The notes under the pieces are model-generated. The model did no database searches and was not told where the DNA came from. It was given only the letters and a program-made list of their open reading frames with translations. From assembly GCF_029960665.1 (NCBI RefSeq), contig NZ_JASBRB010000010.1, positions 43,091 to 107,090 of the forward strand: 64,000 bases of DNA, in the 5' to 3' direction. How positions within the stretch are numbered: the first letter of the stretch is position 1; each line of letters starts with the position of its first letter. The stretch is from Pseudarthrobacter sp. AL07. GTDB lineage: Bacteria > Actinomycetota > Actinomycetes > Actinomycetales > Micrococcaceae. Shown here one piece after another: positions 38,554 to 49,323 of the stretch. A program made the translations under genes and the position numbers.

Positions 38554-39087
38554 ATGAGAGAACACTTCAGCAGCCGGTCCGCCCGGCTGCCGTGGAAATG
38601 CTTTGCCGCTGCTGCTGCCGGTGGTGTTCCTGTCGGCCTGTTGTGGTGGCTGCTTGCCCCAGGTGGCTTGAACCTGATCACGCGTGACCCCGCCCTGGCA
38701 GCCGGGACCAACCCGGACGTATGGCTGCCCAGGGACCTCACCCTTGCTGGACTTTGTGTGTTCGCAGGGTGCCTGGTTGCCGTGTTCCTCGCCGATAAAG
38801 GCGGCCGCGATGCGCAGGCGGCCTTTCTCCTGGGCCTGGCCGGCGGACTGGGCGGGGCGCTGATCGCGTGGCTGACCGGCGTCCTTGCGGGCCAGCTATG
38901 GGGCGGACCCGCAGACACATCGGTCAATGCAAGCGTCGCGTTCACGCTCCGGTCCCTGCCCGTGCTTATTTTGTGGCCGGCCGCGACTGCCGCGTCCGTG
39001 TTTGTCCTAAGCCTGATGAACCTGCTCAAGAGCGGGCCCGGGAGCACGGGCACGCCGGTAGCCGAAGGCAGCGCGCCCGGCGCGTAA
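38554..39087 (+). CDS. Hypothetical four-helix membrane protein
   Basis: 177 residues. Four predicted transmembrane segments at roughly residues 12-34, 63-82, 89-112 and 125-146, separated by short loops. No catalytic motif. The stop is 9 bases upstream of the hisD GTG, so the two may be cotranscribed, but a link to histidine synthesis is not implied. It may belong to one of the actinobacterial DUF families of polytopic proteins. Confidence 0.75.
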   Translation: MREHFSSRSARLPWKCFAAAAAGGVPVGLLWWLLAPGGLNLITRDPALAAGTNPDVWLPRDLTLAGLCVFAGCLVAVFLADKGGRDAQAAFLLGLAGGLGGALIAWLTGVLAGQLWGGPADTSVNASVAFTLRSLPVLILWPAATAASVFVLSLMNLLKSGPGSTGTPVAEGSAPGA

Positions 39088-39096
39088 AATGGACCG

Positions 39097-40473
39097 GTGA
39101 CCATTTCTCCTGAATCTTCCGCCACACCTACTGCCGCCGCTGTCAGCTTCCGGACAGTCGACCTTCGCGGCAGGGGTCTGACCCTCGCCGGTTTGCGCGC
39201 CGCTGTTCCCCGGGCGCGGCAGCACACCGTGGCAGACGCGGAACAAAAGGTTGTGGACATCATCAAGGCCGTCCGCACGGACGGCTTCACCGCCCTCAGC
39301 AACCTGGCACTCCGTTTCGACGGAGTCCAGCAGCTCCACCCCCGGGTCCCGGCAGCCTCCCTGGCCCGGGCGCTGACGGAGCTGGATCCGGCGGTACGCG
39401 GCGCGCTGGAAGAATCCATCAGCCGCGCCCGGCGATTCGCGGACGGGCAGCGGCCGCGTGATCTCGACGTTGAACTCGGCGACGGCGCGCTGGTGAGCCA
39501 GAATTGGGTTCCGGTTTCTCGGGTGGGTTTGTACGTGCCCGGTGGCCTTGCCGTATATCCGTCGTCGGTCATCATGAATGTTGTCCCGGCCCTGGCTGCG
39601 GGAGTGCAGTCCATCGCCCTGGCATCACCGCCGCAGAAAGATTTCGGCGGCCTCCCCCACCCCACCATCCTCGCGGCAGCGGCCCTGCTCGGCATCGACG
39701 AGGTCTACGCGATCGGCGGTGCACAGGCAATCGCTGCCTTCGCCTACGGCGTGGAGGCAAACGACTCCGGGCCCGCCTTGGAACCCGTCGATGTAGTCAC
39801 GGGTCCGGGAAACATTTTTGTGGCGACGGCGAAGCGCCTGGTCAAGGGTGTAGTGGGAATCGATTCCGAGGCCGGAACCACCGAAATCGCCATCCTGGCT
39901 GATGCAACGGCGCAACCTGACCTCGTGGCAGCAGACCTGATCAGCCAGGCGGAGCACGATCCCCAGGCGGCTTCCGTGCTCATCACGGACTCGGAGGACC
40001 TTGCCGCGGCAGTCCGCACCGAACTGGACCGGCAGGCGGCGGGCACCAAGCACTCCGCGCGCGTATGTGAGGCGCTGTCCGGCCCGCAGTCGGGAGTGGT
40101 CCTGGTGGAGGACCTGGAACAAGGCATCGCCGCGTGCGACGCCTACGCTGCTGAACACCTTGAAATCATGACCGCGGATGCGCCGGCGGTAGCTGCCCGG
40201 ATCCGGAACGCCGGCGCGATCTTTGTGGGGGACTACAGTCCTGTCAGCCTGGGCGATTACTGCGCCGGCTCAAACCACGTCCTGCCCACCAGCGGGACGG
40301 CGGCGTTTTCCTCCGGACTGAACGTGACCACCTTCCTGCGTGCCATTCAGGTCATCAACTACAGCCGCGCCGCGCTGCAGGAAGTCAGTGGCCACATTGT
40401 GAGCCTGTCCGGCGCCGAGGACCTGCCGGCGCACGGTGAAGCTGTCACGGCACGCTTCCGTCATACCCGCTGA
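39097..40473 (+). CDS. hisD: Histidinol dehydrogenase
   Basis: 458 residues, GTG start. [46 protein letters not shown] and EHLEIMT are HisD signatures; the last two supply zinc ligands. It oxidises histidinol to histidine with NAD in two steps. The other his genes are not in the window. Confidence 0.96.
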   Translation: MTISPESSATPTAAAVSFRTVDLRGRGLTLAGLRAAVPRARQHTVADAEQKVVDIIKAVRTDGFTALSNLALRFDGVQQLHPRVPAASLARALTELDPAVRGALEESISRARRFADGQRPRDLDVELGDGALVSQNWVPVSRVGLYVPGGLAVYPSSVIMNVVPALAAGVQSIALASPPQKDFGGLPHPTILAAAALLGIDEVYAIGGAQAIAAFAYGVEANDSGPALEPVDVVTGPGNIFVATAKRLVKGVVGIDSEAGTTEIAILADATAQPDLVAADLISQAEHDPQAASVLITDSEDLAAAVRTELDRQAAGTKHSARVCEALSGPQSGVVLVEDLEQGIAACDAYAAEHLEIMTADAPAVAARIRNAGAIFVGDYSPVSLGDYCAGSNHVLPTSGTAAFSSGLNVTTFLRAIQVINYSRAALQEVSGHIVSLSGAEDLPAHGEAVTARFRHTR

Positions 40474-40506
40474 TGCAGACGGTCCGCGGCGCAGACTGCA
40501 GGCACC

Positions 40507-40550
40507 ACTACATGTGGTAATTACAGGATTGTTATTCCGCAACATGTAGT
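40507..40550 (+). promoter_or_regulatory. Candidate NrdR-box pair upstream of nrdR
   Basis: ACTACATGT at 40507-40515 is repeated in inverted orientation as ACATGTAGT at 40542-40550. Both resemble the actinobacterial NrdR box core CTACATGTAG-like palindrome. They lie 75-120 bases upstream of the nrdR start, suggesting autoregulation. Similarity to the consensus is from memory, and the spacing is a little longer than usual. Confidence 0.45.
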
Positions 40551-40624
40551 CGTAAACTGAGAGGCGGAGGGGTCTGCCGGGGCCAGGAACATCGGCACCG
40601 GAAGACATCGAGGGAGGGGACACC

Positions 40625-41119
40625 ATGTACTGTCCATTTTGCCGCAATCCGGACTCCCGCGTTGTGGACAGCCGGATGGCCGATGATGGCTCGGCCATCC
40701 GCCGCCGTCGGCAGTGCCCGGAATGCGGCCGCCGGTTTACGACCGTGGAAACCACCAGCCTTTCGGTGATCAAACGCTCCGGAGTGGGTGAACCCTTCAG
40801 TCGCAGCAAGGTTATCAACGGCGTGCGTAAGGCATGCCAGGGCAGGCCGGTCAGCGAAGATGACCTGGCGCTCCTGGCCCAGGAGGTGGAGGAGCAGATC
40901 CGTGCTTCTGGCGCGGCCGAGATCGATGCCCATGAAGTTGGCCTGATCATCCTTGGTCCGCTGCAGAAGCTTGACCAGGTGGCCTACCTTCGCTTTGCCA
41001 GCGTGTACCAGGCGTTCGAATCCCTCGAGGATTTCGAGACCGCCATTGCACTGCTCCGCCATGAATCAGTGGAAGAAGTCACACAACGCGCGGCGGCGGA
41101 CGCCAAGAGCCCCCTTTAA
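40625..41119 (+). CDS. nrdR: Transcriptional repressor NrdR
   Basis: 164 residues. Zinc ribbon with CPFC at residue 3 and CPECGRRF near 31, then an ATP-cone domain ([20 protein letters not shown]). NrdR senses ATP/dATP and represses ribonucleotide reductase genes. A GGAGGG site precedes ATG 40625. Confidence 0.96.
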   Translation: MYCPFCRNPDSRVVDSRMADDGSAIRRRRQCPECGRRFTTVETTSLSVIKRSGVGEPFSRSKVINGVRKACQGRPVSEDDLALLAQEVEEQIRASGAAEIDAHEVGLIILGPLQKLDQVAYLRFASVYQAFESLEDFETAIALLRHESVEEVTQRAAADAKSPL

Positions 41120-41196
41120 ACTCCGGTGGTGGCCGCGGAGGGGAAGCCGCCGCCACCACCGGCACCGGCTGCCCTCGGGCGCCGGTCAATAACCGG

Positions 41197-42000
41197 TTAT
41201 TTTGTGAGTTTGTGCTTCACGGCAATTTCGACGGCGGCGCCGACGATCCCGGCCTCATTCTTGAGTTCGGCCGGCACAATCGGGGTCCGCAGTTTCATGT
41301 GCGGCAGGTATTCGTCGGCGCGCTTGGAGATGCCGCCGCCCACGATGAACAGTTCGGGCGAGAAGAGAAACTCCACGTGGGAGAAGTAGCGCTGCAGCAG
41401 CACGCTGTATTCCTCCCAGGTCAGTCCGTCCCGTTCACGGGCCACCGCTGAGGCCTTGCTTTCGGCGTCAAAGCCGTCGATCTCCAGGTGCCCCAGTTCC
41501 GCGTTGGGGACGAGCCGTCCGTCGAAGATGAATGCCGAGCCGATTCCGGTGCCCAGGGTGATGACCAGGACAGTTCCGTCCACGCCCTTGCCCGCGCCGT
41601 AACGGGCTTCCGCCAGCCCGGCGGCGTCGGCGTCGTTGATGACCTCCACCGGGCGGCCAAGCCGTGCGGTGAGCAACGCGTCAATATCGGTGTTGAGCCA
41701 GCTCTTGTCAACGTTAGCCGCCGAATGGACCACGCCATGCTGGATGATGCCGGGGAAAGTCACGCCCACGGGCGAGTCCGCGGCCGGAGCCTCCGGGCGG
41801 CTTGAAAGCTCGGCGACCACCTGCGCCACAACGTCCGCTACGGCGTCAGGGGTGGCGGGCTGGGGCGTCGGCACGCGGAACCGCTCACCCAGGAGCTTGC
41901 CTTTTTTCAGGTCGACGATGCCGCCCTTAATTCCCGTGCCGCCGATGTCAATGCCGATCAGCGGGGCGTTCTTGTGCGACTTCTCGTCCTTCTTGGCCAA
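41197..42000 (-). CDS. ppgK: Polyphosphate glucokinase
   Basis: 267 residues, TTG start at 42000 after a GGAACA site. ROK fold: [16 protein letters not shown] at the N-terminus, [18 protein letters not shown] near residue 140 and LGHLEIDG. Absence of the ROK zinc cluster together with these motifs matches actinobacterial PpgK, which uses polyphosphate and ATP to phosphorylate glucose. Followed on its right by divergently spaced map, read in the same direction. Confidence 0.92.
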   Translation of the reverse strand: MAKKDEKSHKNAPLIGIDIGGTGIKGGIVDLKKGKLLGERFRVPTPQPATPDAVADVVAQVVAELSSRPEAPAADSPVGVTFPGIIQHGVVHSAANVDKSWLNTDIDALLTARLGRPVEVINDADAAGLAEARYGAGKGVDGTVLVITLGTGIGSAFIFDGRLVPNAELGHLEIDGFDAESKASAVARERDGLTWEEYSVLLQRYFSHVEFLFSPELFIVGGGISKRADEYLPHMKLRTPIVPAELKNEAGIVGAAVEIAVKHKLTK

Positions 42001-42057
42001 TGTTGTTCCGTTCGTGGCTGGGCGGGCTGGTCGGCCGGGCGGCTGACCGGGGAAATT

Positions 42058-42936
42058 TCAGGGGAGCGTGAGGATTTCGGCGCCGGACTCTGTCACCAGC
42101 AGGGTGTGTTCAAACTGGGCGGTCCGCTTGTGGTCCCGGGTGACAACTGTCCAGTCGTCTTCCCACATGTCCCATTCGATGGTGCCGAGTGTCAGCATGG
42201 GTTCGATGGTGAACACCATGCCGGTCTCGATCACGGTGTTGTAGGCCGGCGCCGCATCATAGTGCGGGATGATCAGGCCCGTATGGAAAGCTTCGCCGAC
42301 GCCGTGGCCGGTGAAGTCCCGCACCACGCCGTAGCCGAAACGCTTGGCGTACGACTGGATGGCGCGGCCGATCACGTTGATCTCCCGGCCGGGGGCCACG
42401 GCTTTGACGGCGCGGTTGAGTGATTCCCGGGTGCGCTCCACCAGCAGGCGCGATTCGTCGTCCACGTCACCCACCAGGAAGGTGTGGTTCGTGTCGCCGT
42501 GCACCCCGTTTATATATGCCGTGATGTCGATATTGAGGATGTCGCCGTCCTGGACCACGGTGCTGTCCGGGATGCCGTGGCAGATCACTTCATTCAACGA
42601 CGAGCACAGGGATTTCGGGAACCCGCGGTAGCCCAGTGTGGACGGATAGGCCTTGTGGTCCAGCAGGAATTCGTGACCCACCTTGTCCAGCTGGTTGGTG
42701 GTCACACCGGGCCTGATGTGGTTGCCCACCTCAACGATGGCCTGTGCGGCGATCCGGCTGGCGATCCGGATTTTCTCTACGGTCTCGGCGGACTTGATCT
42801 CGGAGCCGGTGAACTTGGCCGGGCCGGGCTTGCCCACGTATTCCGGTCGCGTGATGGACGCTGGAACGGCGAGTTGCGGGCTCACGGTTCCCCGGGTAAG
42901 GGTGCCGGTGGGTGCAGTCGAGGCTAGGGAAGGCAT
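42058..42936 (-). CDS. map: Methionine aminopeptidase type I
   Basis: 292 residues. The five metal ligands are in place: [20 protein letters not shown] (two Asp), [11 protein letters not shown] (His), TIEPMLTLG (Glu) and QFEHTLLVT (Glu). An N-terminal extension of about 40 residues precedes the catalytic domain, as in actinobacterial MapB-type enzymes. Removes N-terminal Met from new proteins. Separated from ppgK by 57 bases. Confidence 0.95.
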   Translation of the reverse strand: MPSLASTAPTGTLTRGTVSPQLAVPASITRPEYVGKPGPAKFTGSEIKSAETVEKIRIASRIAAQAIVEVGNHIRPGVTTNQLDKVGHEFLLDHKAYPSTLGYRGFPKSLCSSLNEVICHGIPDSTVVQDGDILNIDITAYINGVHGDTNHTFLVGDVDDESRLLVERTRESLNRAVKAVAPGREINVIGRAIQSYAKRFGYGVVRDFTGHGVGEAFHTGLIIPHYDAAPAYNTVIETGMVFTIEPMLTLGTIEWDMWEDDWTVVTRDHKRTAQFEHTLLVTESGAEILTLP

Positions 42937-43056
42937 AGATTGATCATATAAGGCACCGCATTAGGCCAAGTAACTGGAAGCCCCAAGCTGTCCGCGTCGA
43001 CGTTTAAGTTACGTGGATCACGGCCGGGCCTCCGCCAGCCGTAACGAGGAGCACCG

Positions 43057-43221
43057 ATGACTGAGTACTGGTACAACGTAAACACCCACGAGGTGGAAGA
43101 AGACGCACTCTCGGACTGGAGCCAGCTGATCGGCCCCTACAAAACGCGGGAAGAGGCCGAACATGCCCTCGAAAAGGTCCGGGCCAGGAATGAGTCGTGG
43201 GAAAAGGGCGATGACGACTGA
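43057..43221 (+). CDS. Small SPOR-like protein
   Basis: 54 residues: starts TEYWYNVNTHEVEEDAL, then SDWSQLIGPYKTREEAEHAL, ending in a charged stretch. A GAGGAG site sits 6 bases before the ATG at 43057. The pattern of an aromatic-rich strand, GPY-x-TREEAE-x-AL helix is that of half a SPOR fold and is widely annotated so in Micrococcales. No signal peptide, so it is probably cytosolic. Whether it binds glycan is not known. Confidence 0.8.
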   Translation: MTEYWYNVNTHEVEEDALSDWSQLIGPYKTREEAEHALEKVRARNESWEKGDDD

Positions 43222-43285
43222 ACTGCACTCATCTGCCGGCCCGTGACGTGCCAGCGGCCAGAACGGGCCCGCGACCTGCCGGGGC

Positions 43286-44191
43286 CTAGAAAGAGTGTTC
43301 CGGGCCGGGGAACGCACCTGTTCGGACCTCGTCGCCGTACGCCTTCGCCGCGTCACTGAGCGTCGTGCGCAGGTCGGCGTACTGCTTTACGAACTTCGCC
43401 ATCCTGCCGCCGCGGAACCCGGCCATGTCCTGCCACACCAGCACCTGCCCGGTGGTGGCATTGCCGGCGCCGATCCCCACCGTCGGCACGCTGACCGCCG
43501 CGTCAACGGCGGCTGCCGTGTGCGCTGGAACCATTTCCATCAGGACGGCGAACGCCCCCGCCTCAACCAGCGCCACGGCGTCGTCAATCAGGCGCTGCGC
43601 ATCATCCCCGCGGCCTTGGACCCGGTAACCGCCCAACGCGTGTTCGCTCTGGGGGGTGAAGCCGATATGGGCCATGACCGGGACGCCGGCCTGGACCATG
43701 GCGCGGACGGTTTCCGCGTAGTATTTTCCGCCCTCGATCTTCACGGCATGGGCCAGCCCTTCCTTGAGGAACCGGACGCCTGTTTCGACGCCCTGCTGCG
43801 CCGAAACTTCGTAACTGCCGAACGGCAGGTCTGCCACCACCAGGGCGCGCTTGGCGGACCGCGCCACGGCGCGGCAGAGGGGGAGGAGCTCATCCACCGT
43901 GACGGGCAGACTGGTCTCGTTGCCGAAAACGTTGTTGGATGCCGAATCGCCCACCAGGAGGACCTCGATGCCGGCCTGGTCGAAGATCTCCGCGCTGTAC
44001 TGCTCATATGCGGTCAGCATGGCGAAGCGTTTACCGTCCCGCTTGGCCTGCTGCAGGTGGTGGATGCGCACCCTGGGTGCGGGCTTCGCATTAATTTCCG
44101 ACGACGGCGCCAGCACCGGTGCAGGTCCGGTTCCGTAGGGTGCGTGTACTTCAGCGGACGCGCCTGACTCAGAGCTATTGGTGGAGTCCAT
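43286..44191 (-). CDS. panB: 3-methyl-2-oxobutanoate hydroxymethyltransferase
   Basis: 301 residues from ATG 44191, which gives the best-fitting N-terminus though no strong ribosome site is seen; the frame is open up to 44293. [59 protein letters not shown] and [17 protein letters not shown] are PanB motifs. First step of pantothenate synthesis; needs Mg and methylene-tetrahydrofolate. Confidence 0.94.
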   Translation of the reverse strand: MDSTNSSESGASAEVHAPYGTGPAPVLAPSSEINAKPAPRVRIHHLQQAKRDGKRFAMLTAYEQYSAEIFDQAGIEVLLVGDSASNNVFGNETSLPVTVDELLPLCRAVARSAKRALVVADLPFGSYEVSAQQGVETGVRFLKEGLAHAVKIEGGKYYAETVRAMVQAGVPVMAHIGFTPQSEHALGGYRVQGRGDDAQRLIDDAVALVEAGAFAVLMEMVPAHTAAAVDAAVSVPTVGIGAGNATTGQVLVWQDMAGFRGGRMAKFVKQYADLRTTLSDAAKAYGDEVRTGAFPGPEHSF

Positions 44192-44454
44192 GGCAAGAGC
44201 GTAATGCGGCACCGGCAGTCCTAGCCACCGCAGACGGGCCAACGGACCGTGATCCGTGTCATATTCAGCTGCCCGTCGGAGCATATTTGCCACCCGTGGG
44301 CGCGGCTGGCCGTGGTTGCCGTGTTAACGCTGTGTTAAGCGCGGTGCGGTCGCCCGCATTGGAGCCGATTGCTTAGTAAAGTAATGGTGAACTGCTGCCG
44401 GCCGCCGCTTCCGCGGGCCCGGGGCATGAACGATTGACCGGAGAAGAGGCCATC

Positions 44455-45795
44455 ATGGACCGCCAGCAAGAGTTTGTCCTGCGCACAATCGAGGAACGCG
44501 ACGTACGGTTCGTACGTTTGTGGTTCACCGACGTCGTAGGTTCACTCAAATCGGTGGCACTTGCCCCGGCCGAGGTCGAAGGGGCCTTTGAGGAGGGACT
44601 CGGTTTCGACGGTTCAGCCATCGAAGGCCTGGCGCGCGTGTTCGAATCGGACATGCTGGCACAACCGGATCCGTCCACCTTCCAGATCCTGCCGTGGCGT
44701 GGCGAGACGGAACAGACGTCGAGGATGTTCTGCGACATCCTGACTCCGGACGGCGAACCGTCGGCCGCGGATCCCCGCAATGTCCTCAAGCGCACGCTGG
44801 CCAAGGCCGCGGACATGGGCTTTACCTGCTACACCCACCCGGAGATCGAGTTCTACCTCCTCAAGTCCCAGCAGCCCGGGCCCGACGGCGCGCCCATACC
44901 CGTTGACGAGGGCGGCTATTTCGACCACGTGCCCGGCGGCGTGGCGCAGGACTTCCGCCGCACGGCCGTGACCATGCTGGAATCCGTGGGTATTTCGGTG
45001 GAGTTCAGCCACCATGAAGCCGGTCCCGGCCAGAACGAGATCGACCTGCGCTACGCGGACGCCCTGCAGACCGCGGACAACATCATGACCTTCCGCACGG
45101 TGATCAAGGAAGTGGCCCTCCAGCAGGGCACTTACGCCACGTTTATGCCCAAGCCCTTCACCGACCACCCCGGCTCCGGGATGCACACGCACTTCTCGCT
45201 GTTCGAGGGTGACGCTAACGCTTTTTATGAGGCGGGCGCCGAATTCCAGCTCTCCAAAACCGCCCGCCAATTCATCGCAGGCATCCTGAAGCACGCCCCC
45301 GAATTCACCGCTGTGACCAACCAGTTTGTGAACTCCTACAAGCGGCTCTGGGGTGGCGGCGAAGCACCGAGCTACCTCAGCTGGGGGCACAACAACCGTT
45401 CGGCCCTGGTCCGGGTCCCGCTGTACAAGCCCGGCAAGGGCCAGTCGGCCCGCATCGAATACCGCGGCATTGATTCAGCAGCGAACCCCTACCTTGCCTA
45501 TGCTGTCCTGCTGGGGGCCGGACTGAAGGGGATCGAAGAAGGCTACGAGCTGCCCGCCGCAGCAGAGGACGACGTCTGGTCACTCAGCTCCGCCGAGCGT
45601 CGCGCCATGGGCCACGACCCCCTGCCCGCCAGCCTTCACGATGCCATCAGGTCCATGGAGGACTCCGAGCTGATGCCGCAGATCCTCGGTGAGCAGGTCT
45701 TCGAGCACTTCCTGCGCAACAAGCGTGCCGAATGGCAGGACTACCGGCTCCAGGTGACGCCTTACGAACTGCAGCGCAACCTCGGCATTCTTTAG
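44455..45795 (+). CDS. glnA2: Glutamine synthetase, GlnA2 type
   Basis: 446 residues from ATG 44455; a TTG 21 bases upstream is open but a GGAGAAGAGG site precedes the ATG. GSI fold: GFDGSAIEGLARVFESDM, HHEAGPGQNEIDLRYADAL and GSGMHTHFSLF are the metal and glutamate sites. The adenylylation-site motif of GlnA1 is missing; the equivalent reads EGYELPAAAEDDVWSL. This fits the GlnA2 class, which is not regulated by GlnE. Cotranscribed with glnE (6-base gap). Confidence 0.93.
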   Translation: MDRQQEFVLRTIEERDVRFVRLWFTDVVGSLKSVALAPAEVEGAFEEGLGFDGSAIEGLARVFESDMLAQPDPSTFQILPWRGETEQTSRMFCDILTPDGEPSAADPRNVLKRTLAKAADMGFTCYTHPEIEFYLLKSQQPGPDGAPIPVDEGGYFDHVPGGVAQDFRRTAVTMLESVGISVEFSHHEAGPGQNEIDLRYADALQTADNIMTFRTVIKEVALQQGTYATFMPKPFTDHPGSGMHTHFSLFEGDANAFYEAGAEFQLSKTARQFIAGILKHAPEFTAVTNQFVNSYKRLWGGGEAPSYLSWGHNNRSALVRVPLYKPGKGQSARIEYRGIDSAANPYLAYAVLLGAGLKGIEEGYELPAAAEDDVWSLSSAERRAMGHDPLPASLHDAIRSMEDSELMPQILGEQVFEHFLRNKRAEWQDYRLQVTPYELQRNLGIL

Positions 45796-45801
45796 GCGGC
45801 G

Positions 45802-48800
45802 GTGAGCCTCGCACGCCGCCTCATCTCAGCCGGCTTCAGTGACCTGGAGAAGGGTGAGCGCTTCCTTGCTGCCCCGGAGCTGATTGGCCTTGACCAGGAC
45901 AGAATTTTCACCGGCCTGCAGCTTGCCGCCAACCCCGACACCGCCCTGCAGTCACTGGTGCGGCTGATTGAAAAGCACCCGGGTCTCCGGGAACTGGCGG
46001 CGGCCGATCCGGAGATCAGCGAGCCGCTCTACAGGGTGCTCGGGGCCTCCGAAGCGCTGGGGGAATTCCTTATCCGGCACCCGGAACACCTCGATGCCTT
46101 CGAAGTAACCGCCAGTCCCGAGCCATTGCAGGCAGATCCGGAGCAGCTCCGCTCTGTACTCCTGAAATCTGTCCGCGCGGAACCCTCGTCAGCCCGGCCC
46201 GTGGCAGGAGTGACCGGAACCGAAGCTTATGCGGCGCTGCGGTCGGCGTATCGCCGCGGGGTGGTGGACCTGGCGGTCAAGGACATGTGCGCCGCTGACC
46301 CGCTGGACTTTATGCCCGCCGTCGGGGCTGAGCTCGCTGATCTGGCGGGGGCCGCGATCGAAGCTGCGCTGGCAGTTTCCCGTGCCGAGGCTGCTGAGCA
46401 GTTCAGCGCCAGGGAAGTGGCCGCCGTCGGTCTGGCCGTCATCGGGATGGGCAAATGCGGAGCGCGGGAACTGAACTATATTTCCGACGTCGACGTCATC
46501 TACGTGATCGACGCCGGCGACCTCGATGACGCCCGTGCCAACACCATCGGCACAGCCTTGGCCGCCGGCATTTCCCGGGCCATCTCGTCGGTGGCACGTG
46601 AGCCCGGTCTCTGGGAAGTGGACGCCAACCTGCGTCCGGAGGGCAAGTCCGGCCCCCTGGTCCGAACCCTCGCGTCGCACGAAAGTTACTACGCGCGCTG
46701 GGCGGAAAGCTGGGAATTCCAGGCACTCCTGAAGGCCCGGACCATCGCCGGCGACAGGGACCTGGGGGAGCGCTACGAGAAGGCCGTGACTCCACTGATC
46801 TGGAGCTCCGCGGGCCGTGAAGGGTTTGTGGAGTCCGTGCAGGCGATGCGCCGCAGGGTCACCGAGCATATCCCGGCGGCGGAGGAACAGCGGCAGATCA
46901 AGCTTGGCCGGGGCGGCCTCCGGGACGTCGAGTTCACCGTGCAGCTGCTCCAACTGGTGCACGGCAAATCCGACGAAACCCTCCGCCGCAGGGATACCAC
47001 CGCAGCGATTGCGGCCTTGTCCGCCGGGGGCTACATCGGCAGGACCGACGCCGCCGCTTTCGACCACGCCTACCGATACCTGCGGCTCCTGGAGCACCGC
47101 ATCCAGCTGTTCCAGCTCCGGCGGACGCACCTGATGCCCGTGGGCGAGGCGGCACAGCGAGCCCTTGCAAAGGCAGTCCTTAGCCCTTTCTCCAATGACA
47201 GGCCACCACCGGCTTCGCTGCTGGCCACCTGGCAGAAGACCAAACGCTCTGTCCGTGAACTGCACGAGCGTATTTTCTACCGGCCGCTGCTGAATACGGC
47301 AGCCAAACTCAGCACCGAAGACGCCAGGCTGACGCCTGAGGCCGCCCAGGGCCGCCTTGCCGCACTGGGCTATCGCGATCCGAGGGGAGCGATGCGGCAC
47401 ATTGAGGCGCTGACCGCAGGTGTCAGCCGGCGCGCGGCGTTGCAACGCCAGCTGCTGCCCATCCTGCTGGACTGGCTCGCCGAAGGCGTTGATCCCGACG
47501 CCGGGCTGCTCGCGTTCCGGCGCGTCAGTGAGGCCCTTGGCACTACCCACTGGTACCTGGGCATGCTCCGCGATTCCACCGCCGCGGCCGAACGGTTATG
47601 CAACGTTCTCTCCAACTCACGGCTGATCGCTGACCTGTTGGAGGTGTCGCCGGAATCGGTGGCATGGCTGGGCACCAACAAGGACCTTGCGCCATTGAAC
47701 TTCGAAGCCCAGTGGCAGGAAATCACGGCCAAAATGTCGCGGCACTCGGACCCCGAAAACGCCATCAGGCTGATCCGGCTGATCAGGCGCAGGGAGATCC
47801 TGCGGATCGCGATCGCCGATTCTGCCGGGCTGCTCAACCAGGACCAGGTGGGCGCGGCACTGGCGGACACCGACCGGGCAGCGGTGCTGGGCGCCCTGCG
47901 TGTGGCCGAAGGAATCATCACCGCTGAGGGACCGCTGAAGACCGCGATGCTGGTGGTGGCCATGGGCCGGCAGGGCGGCCGCGAGATCGGCTACGGCTCC
48001 GACGCCGACGTGATGTACGTGCACCGCGCGTTGCCGGGCTATACCGACGAGGAGGCGCAGGATCAGGCGGCCCGGATTGTGGCCAAGGTCTCCAGCCTGC
48101 TCACACAGCCACTTAAACCGGCCATTATGGCCGAGCGTGTACTGCAGATGGACGCGGATCTTCGGCCCGAAGGCAAGAACGGCGCCATGGTCCGCTCCCT
48201 CGATTCGTTTGCCGAATATTACCGCCGCTGGTCGTTGATCTGGGAGGCGCAGGCGCTGTTGCGGGCCCGGCCCATGGCGGGCGACGACGCCCTGGCCGAG
48301 GACTTCCTGTCGCTCATCGACCCGATCAGGTACCCGGCGTCGATTTCGGAGCAGGATGTCCGGGAGGTGCGCAGGGTCAAGGCGCGGGTGGAATCGGAGC
48401 GGTTGCCGCGCGGGGCGGACCCCGCACGCCACCTGAAGCTTGGCCGCGGGGGGCTGAGCGACGTTGAGTGGCTGGTACAGCTGCTCCAGCTCCAGCACGC
48501 TGCCAGGCACCCGGAACTGCGGACAACGTCCACGGTGGAGGCCCTTGAAGCCGCGGCTTCACTGAACCTGCTCACGGCTGCCGACGCAAAGCTGCTGGCC
48601 GAGGCGTGGCGGCTCGCCAGCAGGATCCGGTCCGCCAACGTCATTTGGAGCGGCAGGGCTTCGGACCTGCTGCCATCTGCGCGGGGGGACCTGGAGGCGG
48701 TGGCCCGCTGGTGCGGCTACGCACCAGGCCACGCGGCCGCCCTGGAAGAGGACTACCTCCGGCTGAGCCGGCGTGCCCGGGGTGTGTTCGAAAAAGCCTT

Positions 48801-48813
48801 CTACGGCCATTAG
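45802..48813 (+). CDS. glnE: Glutamine synthetase adenylyltransferase
   Basis: 1003 residues, GTG start. Two nucleotidyltransferase halves: GMGKCGARELNYISDVDVIY near residue 215 and AMGRQGGREIGYGSDADVMY near residue 717, each with the DxD metal site and followed by MDADLRPEGKNG-type motifs. The N half removes AMP from and the C half adds AMP to glutamine synthetase. Its target here would be GlnA1 (60380-61804), whose tyrosine site is intact. Confidence 0.96.
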   Translation: MSLARRLISAGFSDLEKGERFLAAPELIGLDQDRIFTGLQLAANPDTALQSLVRLIEKHPGLRELAAADPEISEPLYRVLGASEALGEFLIRHPEHLDAFEVTASPEPLQADPEQLRSVLLKSVRAEPSSARPVAGVTGTEAYAALRSAYRRGVVDLAVKDMCAADPLDFMPAVGAELADLAGAAIEAALAVSRAEAAEQFSAREVAAVGLAVIGMGKCGARELNYISDVDVIYVIDAGDLDDARANTIGTALAAGISRAISSVAREPGLWEVDANLRPEGKSGPLVRTLASHESYYARWAESWEFQALLKARTIAGDRDLGERYEKAVTPLIWSSAGREGFVESVQAMRRRVTEHIPAAEEQRQIKLGRGGLRDVEFTVQLLQLVHGKSDETLRRRDTTAAIAALSAGGYIGRTDAAAFDHAYRYLRLLEHRIQLFQLRRTHLMPVGEAAQRALAKAVLSPFSNDRPPPASLLATWQKTKRSVRELHERIFYRPLLNTAAKLSTEDARLTPEAAQGRLAALGYRDPRGAMRHIEALTAGVSRRAALQRQLLPILLDWLAEGVDPDAGLLAFRRVSEALGTTHWYLGMLRDSTAAAERLCNVLSNSRLIADLLEVSPESVAWLGTNKDLAPLNFEAQWQEITAKMSRHSDPENAIRLIRLIRRREILRIAIADSAGLLNQDQVGAALADTDRAAVLGALRVAEGIITAEGPLKTAMLVVAMGRQGGREIGYGSDADVMYVHRALPGYTDEEAQDQAARIVAKVSSLLTQPLKPAIMAERVLQMDADLRPEGKNGAMVRSLDSFAEYYRRWSLIWEAQALLRARPMAGDDALAEDFLSLIDPIRYPASISEQDVREVRRVKARVESERLPRGADPARHLKLGRGGLSDVEWLVQLLQLQHAARHPELRTTSTVEALEAAASLNLLTAADAKLLAEAWRLASRIRSANVIWSGRASDLLPSARGDLEAVARWCGYAPGHAAALEEDYLRLSRRARGVFEKAFYGH

Positions 48814-48879
48814 CTGCTGTTTGGGTCCTCCCCGGAGGGCTGAAGACAGTCGCGGAGGCTCGGTGCTAGGTTGGGGGCC

Positions 48880-49323
48880 ATGGCAACGCAAATTTATGTG
48901 AACCTGGCCGTTAAGGACCTGAAGCGGTCCGTCGATTTCTTCACCGCCCTGGGCTTCTCGTTCAACCCGGACTACACCGACGAAAACGCGACCTGCATGA
49001 TCATCAACGACAACGCCTTTGTTATGCTCCTGGTAGAGGGATTCTTCAAGACCTTCACCTCCAGGGACGTGGCCGACGCCACCAGTTCCACCGAAGCCAT
49101 CATGGCCTTTTCGGTAGACAGCAAGGAAGGCGTCGACGCAACCGTACGCAAGGCGTTGGCCGCTGGCGGCACCCCGTCGCAGGAGGTCCAGGACTACGGC
49201 TTTATGTACAACCACAGTTTCCAGGACCTGGACGGGCACCTGTGGGAGGTACTCTGGATGGACCCTGCCGGTCCACCTGCCGACGACGGAACTCCCGCCG
49301 GATCAGACGGACAGCCCACCTGA
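48880..49323 (+). CDS. VOC (glyoxalase/dioxygenase-fold) protein
   Basis: 147 residues from ATG 48880. IYVNLAVKDLKRSVDFFTAL at the start and HSFQDLDGHLWEVLWMDP at the end are the two halves of the vicinal-oxygen-chelate fold, with the terminal Glu a metal ligand. Members include glyoxalases, antibiotic-binding and many unassigned proteins; this subtype (long loop FFKTFTSRDVADA) is common and functionally unassigned. Confidence 0.88.
   Translation: MATQIYVNLAVKDLKRSVDFFTALGFSFNPDYTDENATCMIINDNAFVMLLVEGFFKTFTSRDVADATSSTEAIMAFSVDSKEGVDATVRKALAAGGTPSQEVQDYGFMYNHSFQDLDGHLWEVLWMDPAGPPADDGTPAGSDGQPT

Noticed and set aside
44321..44340. Tandem GTGTTAA units upstream of glnA2 as a GlnR operator
   Set aside because: Two copies at 10-bp spacing do not fit the GlnR half-site pattern or its 11-bp phase; no other known box matched.
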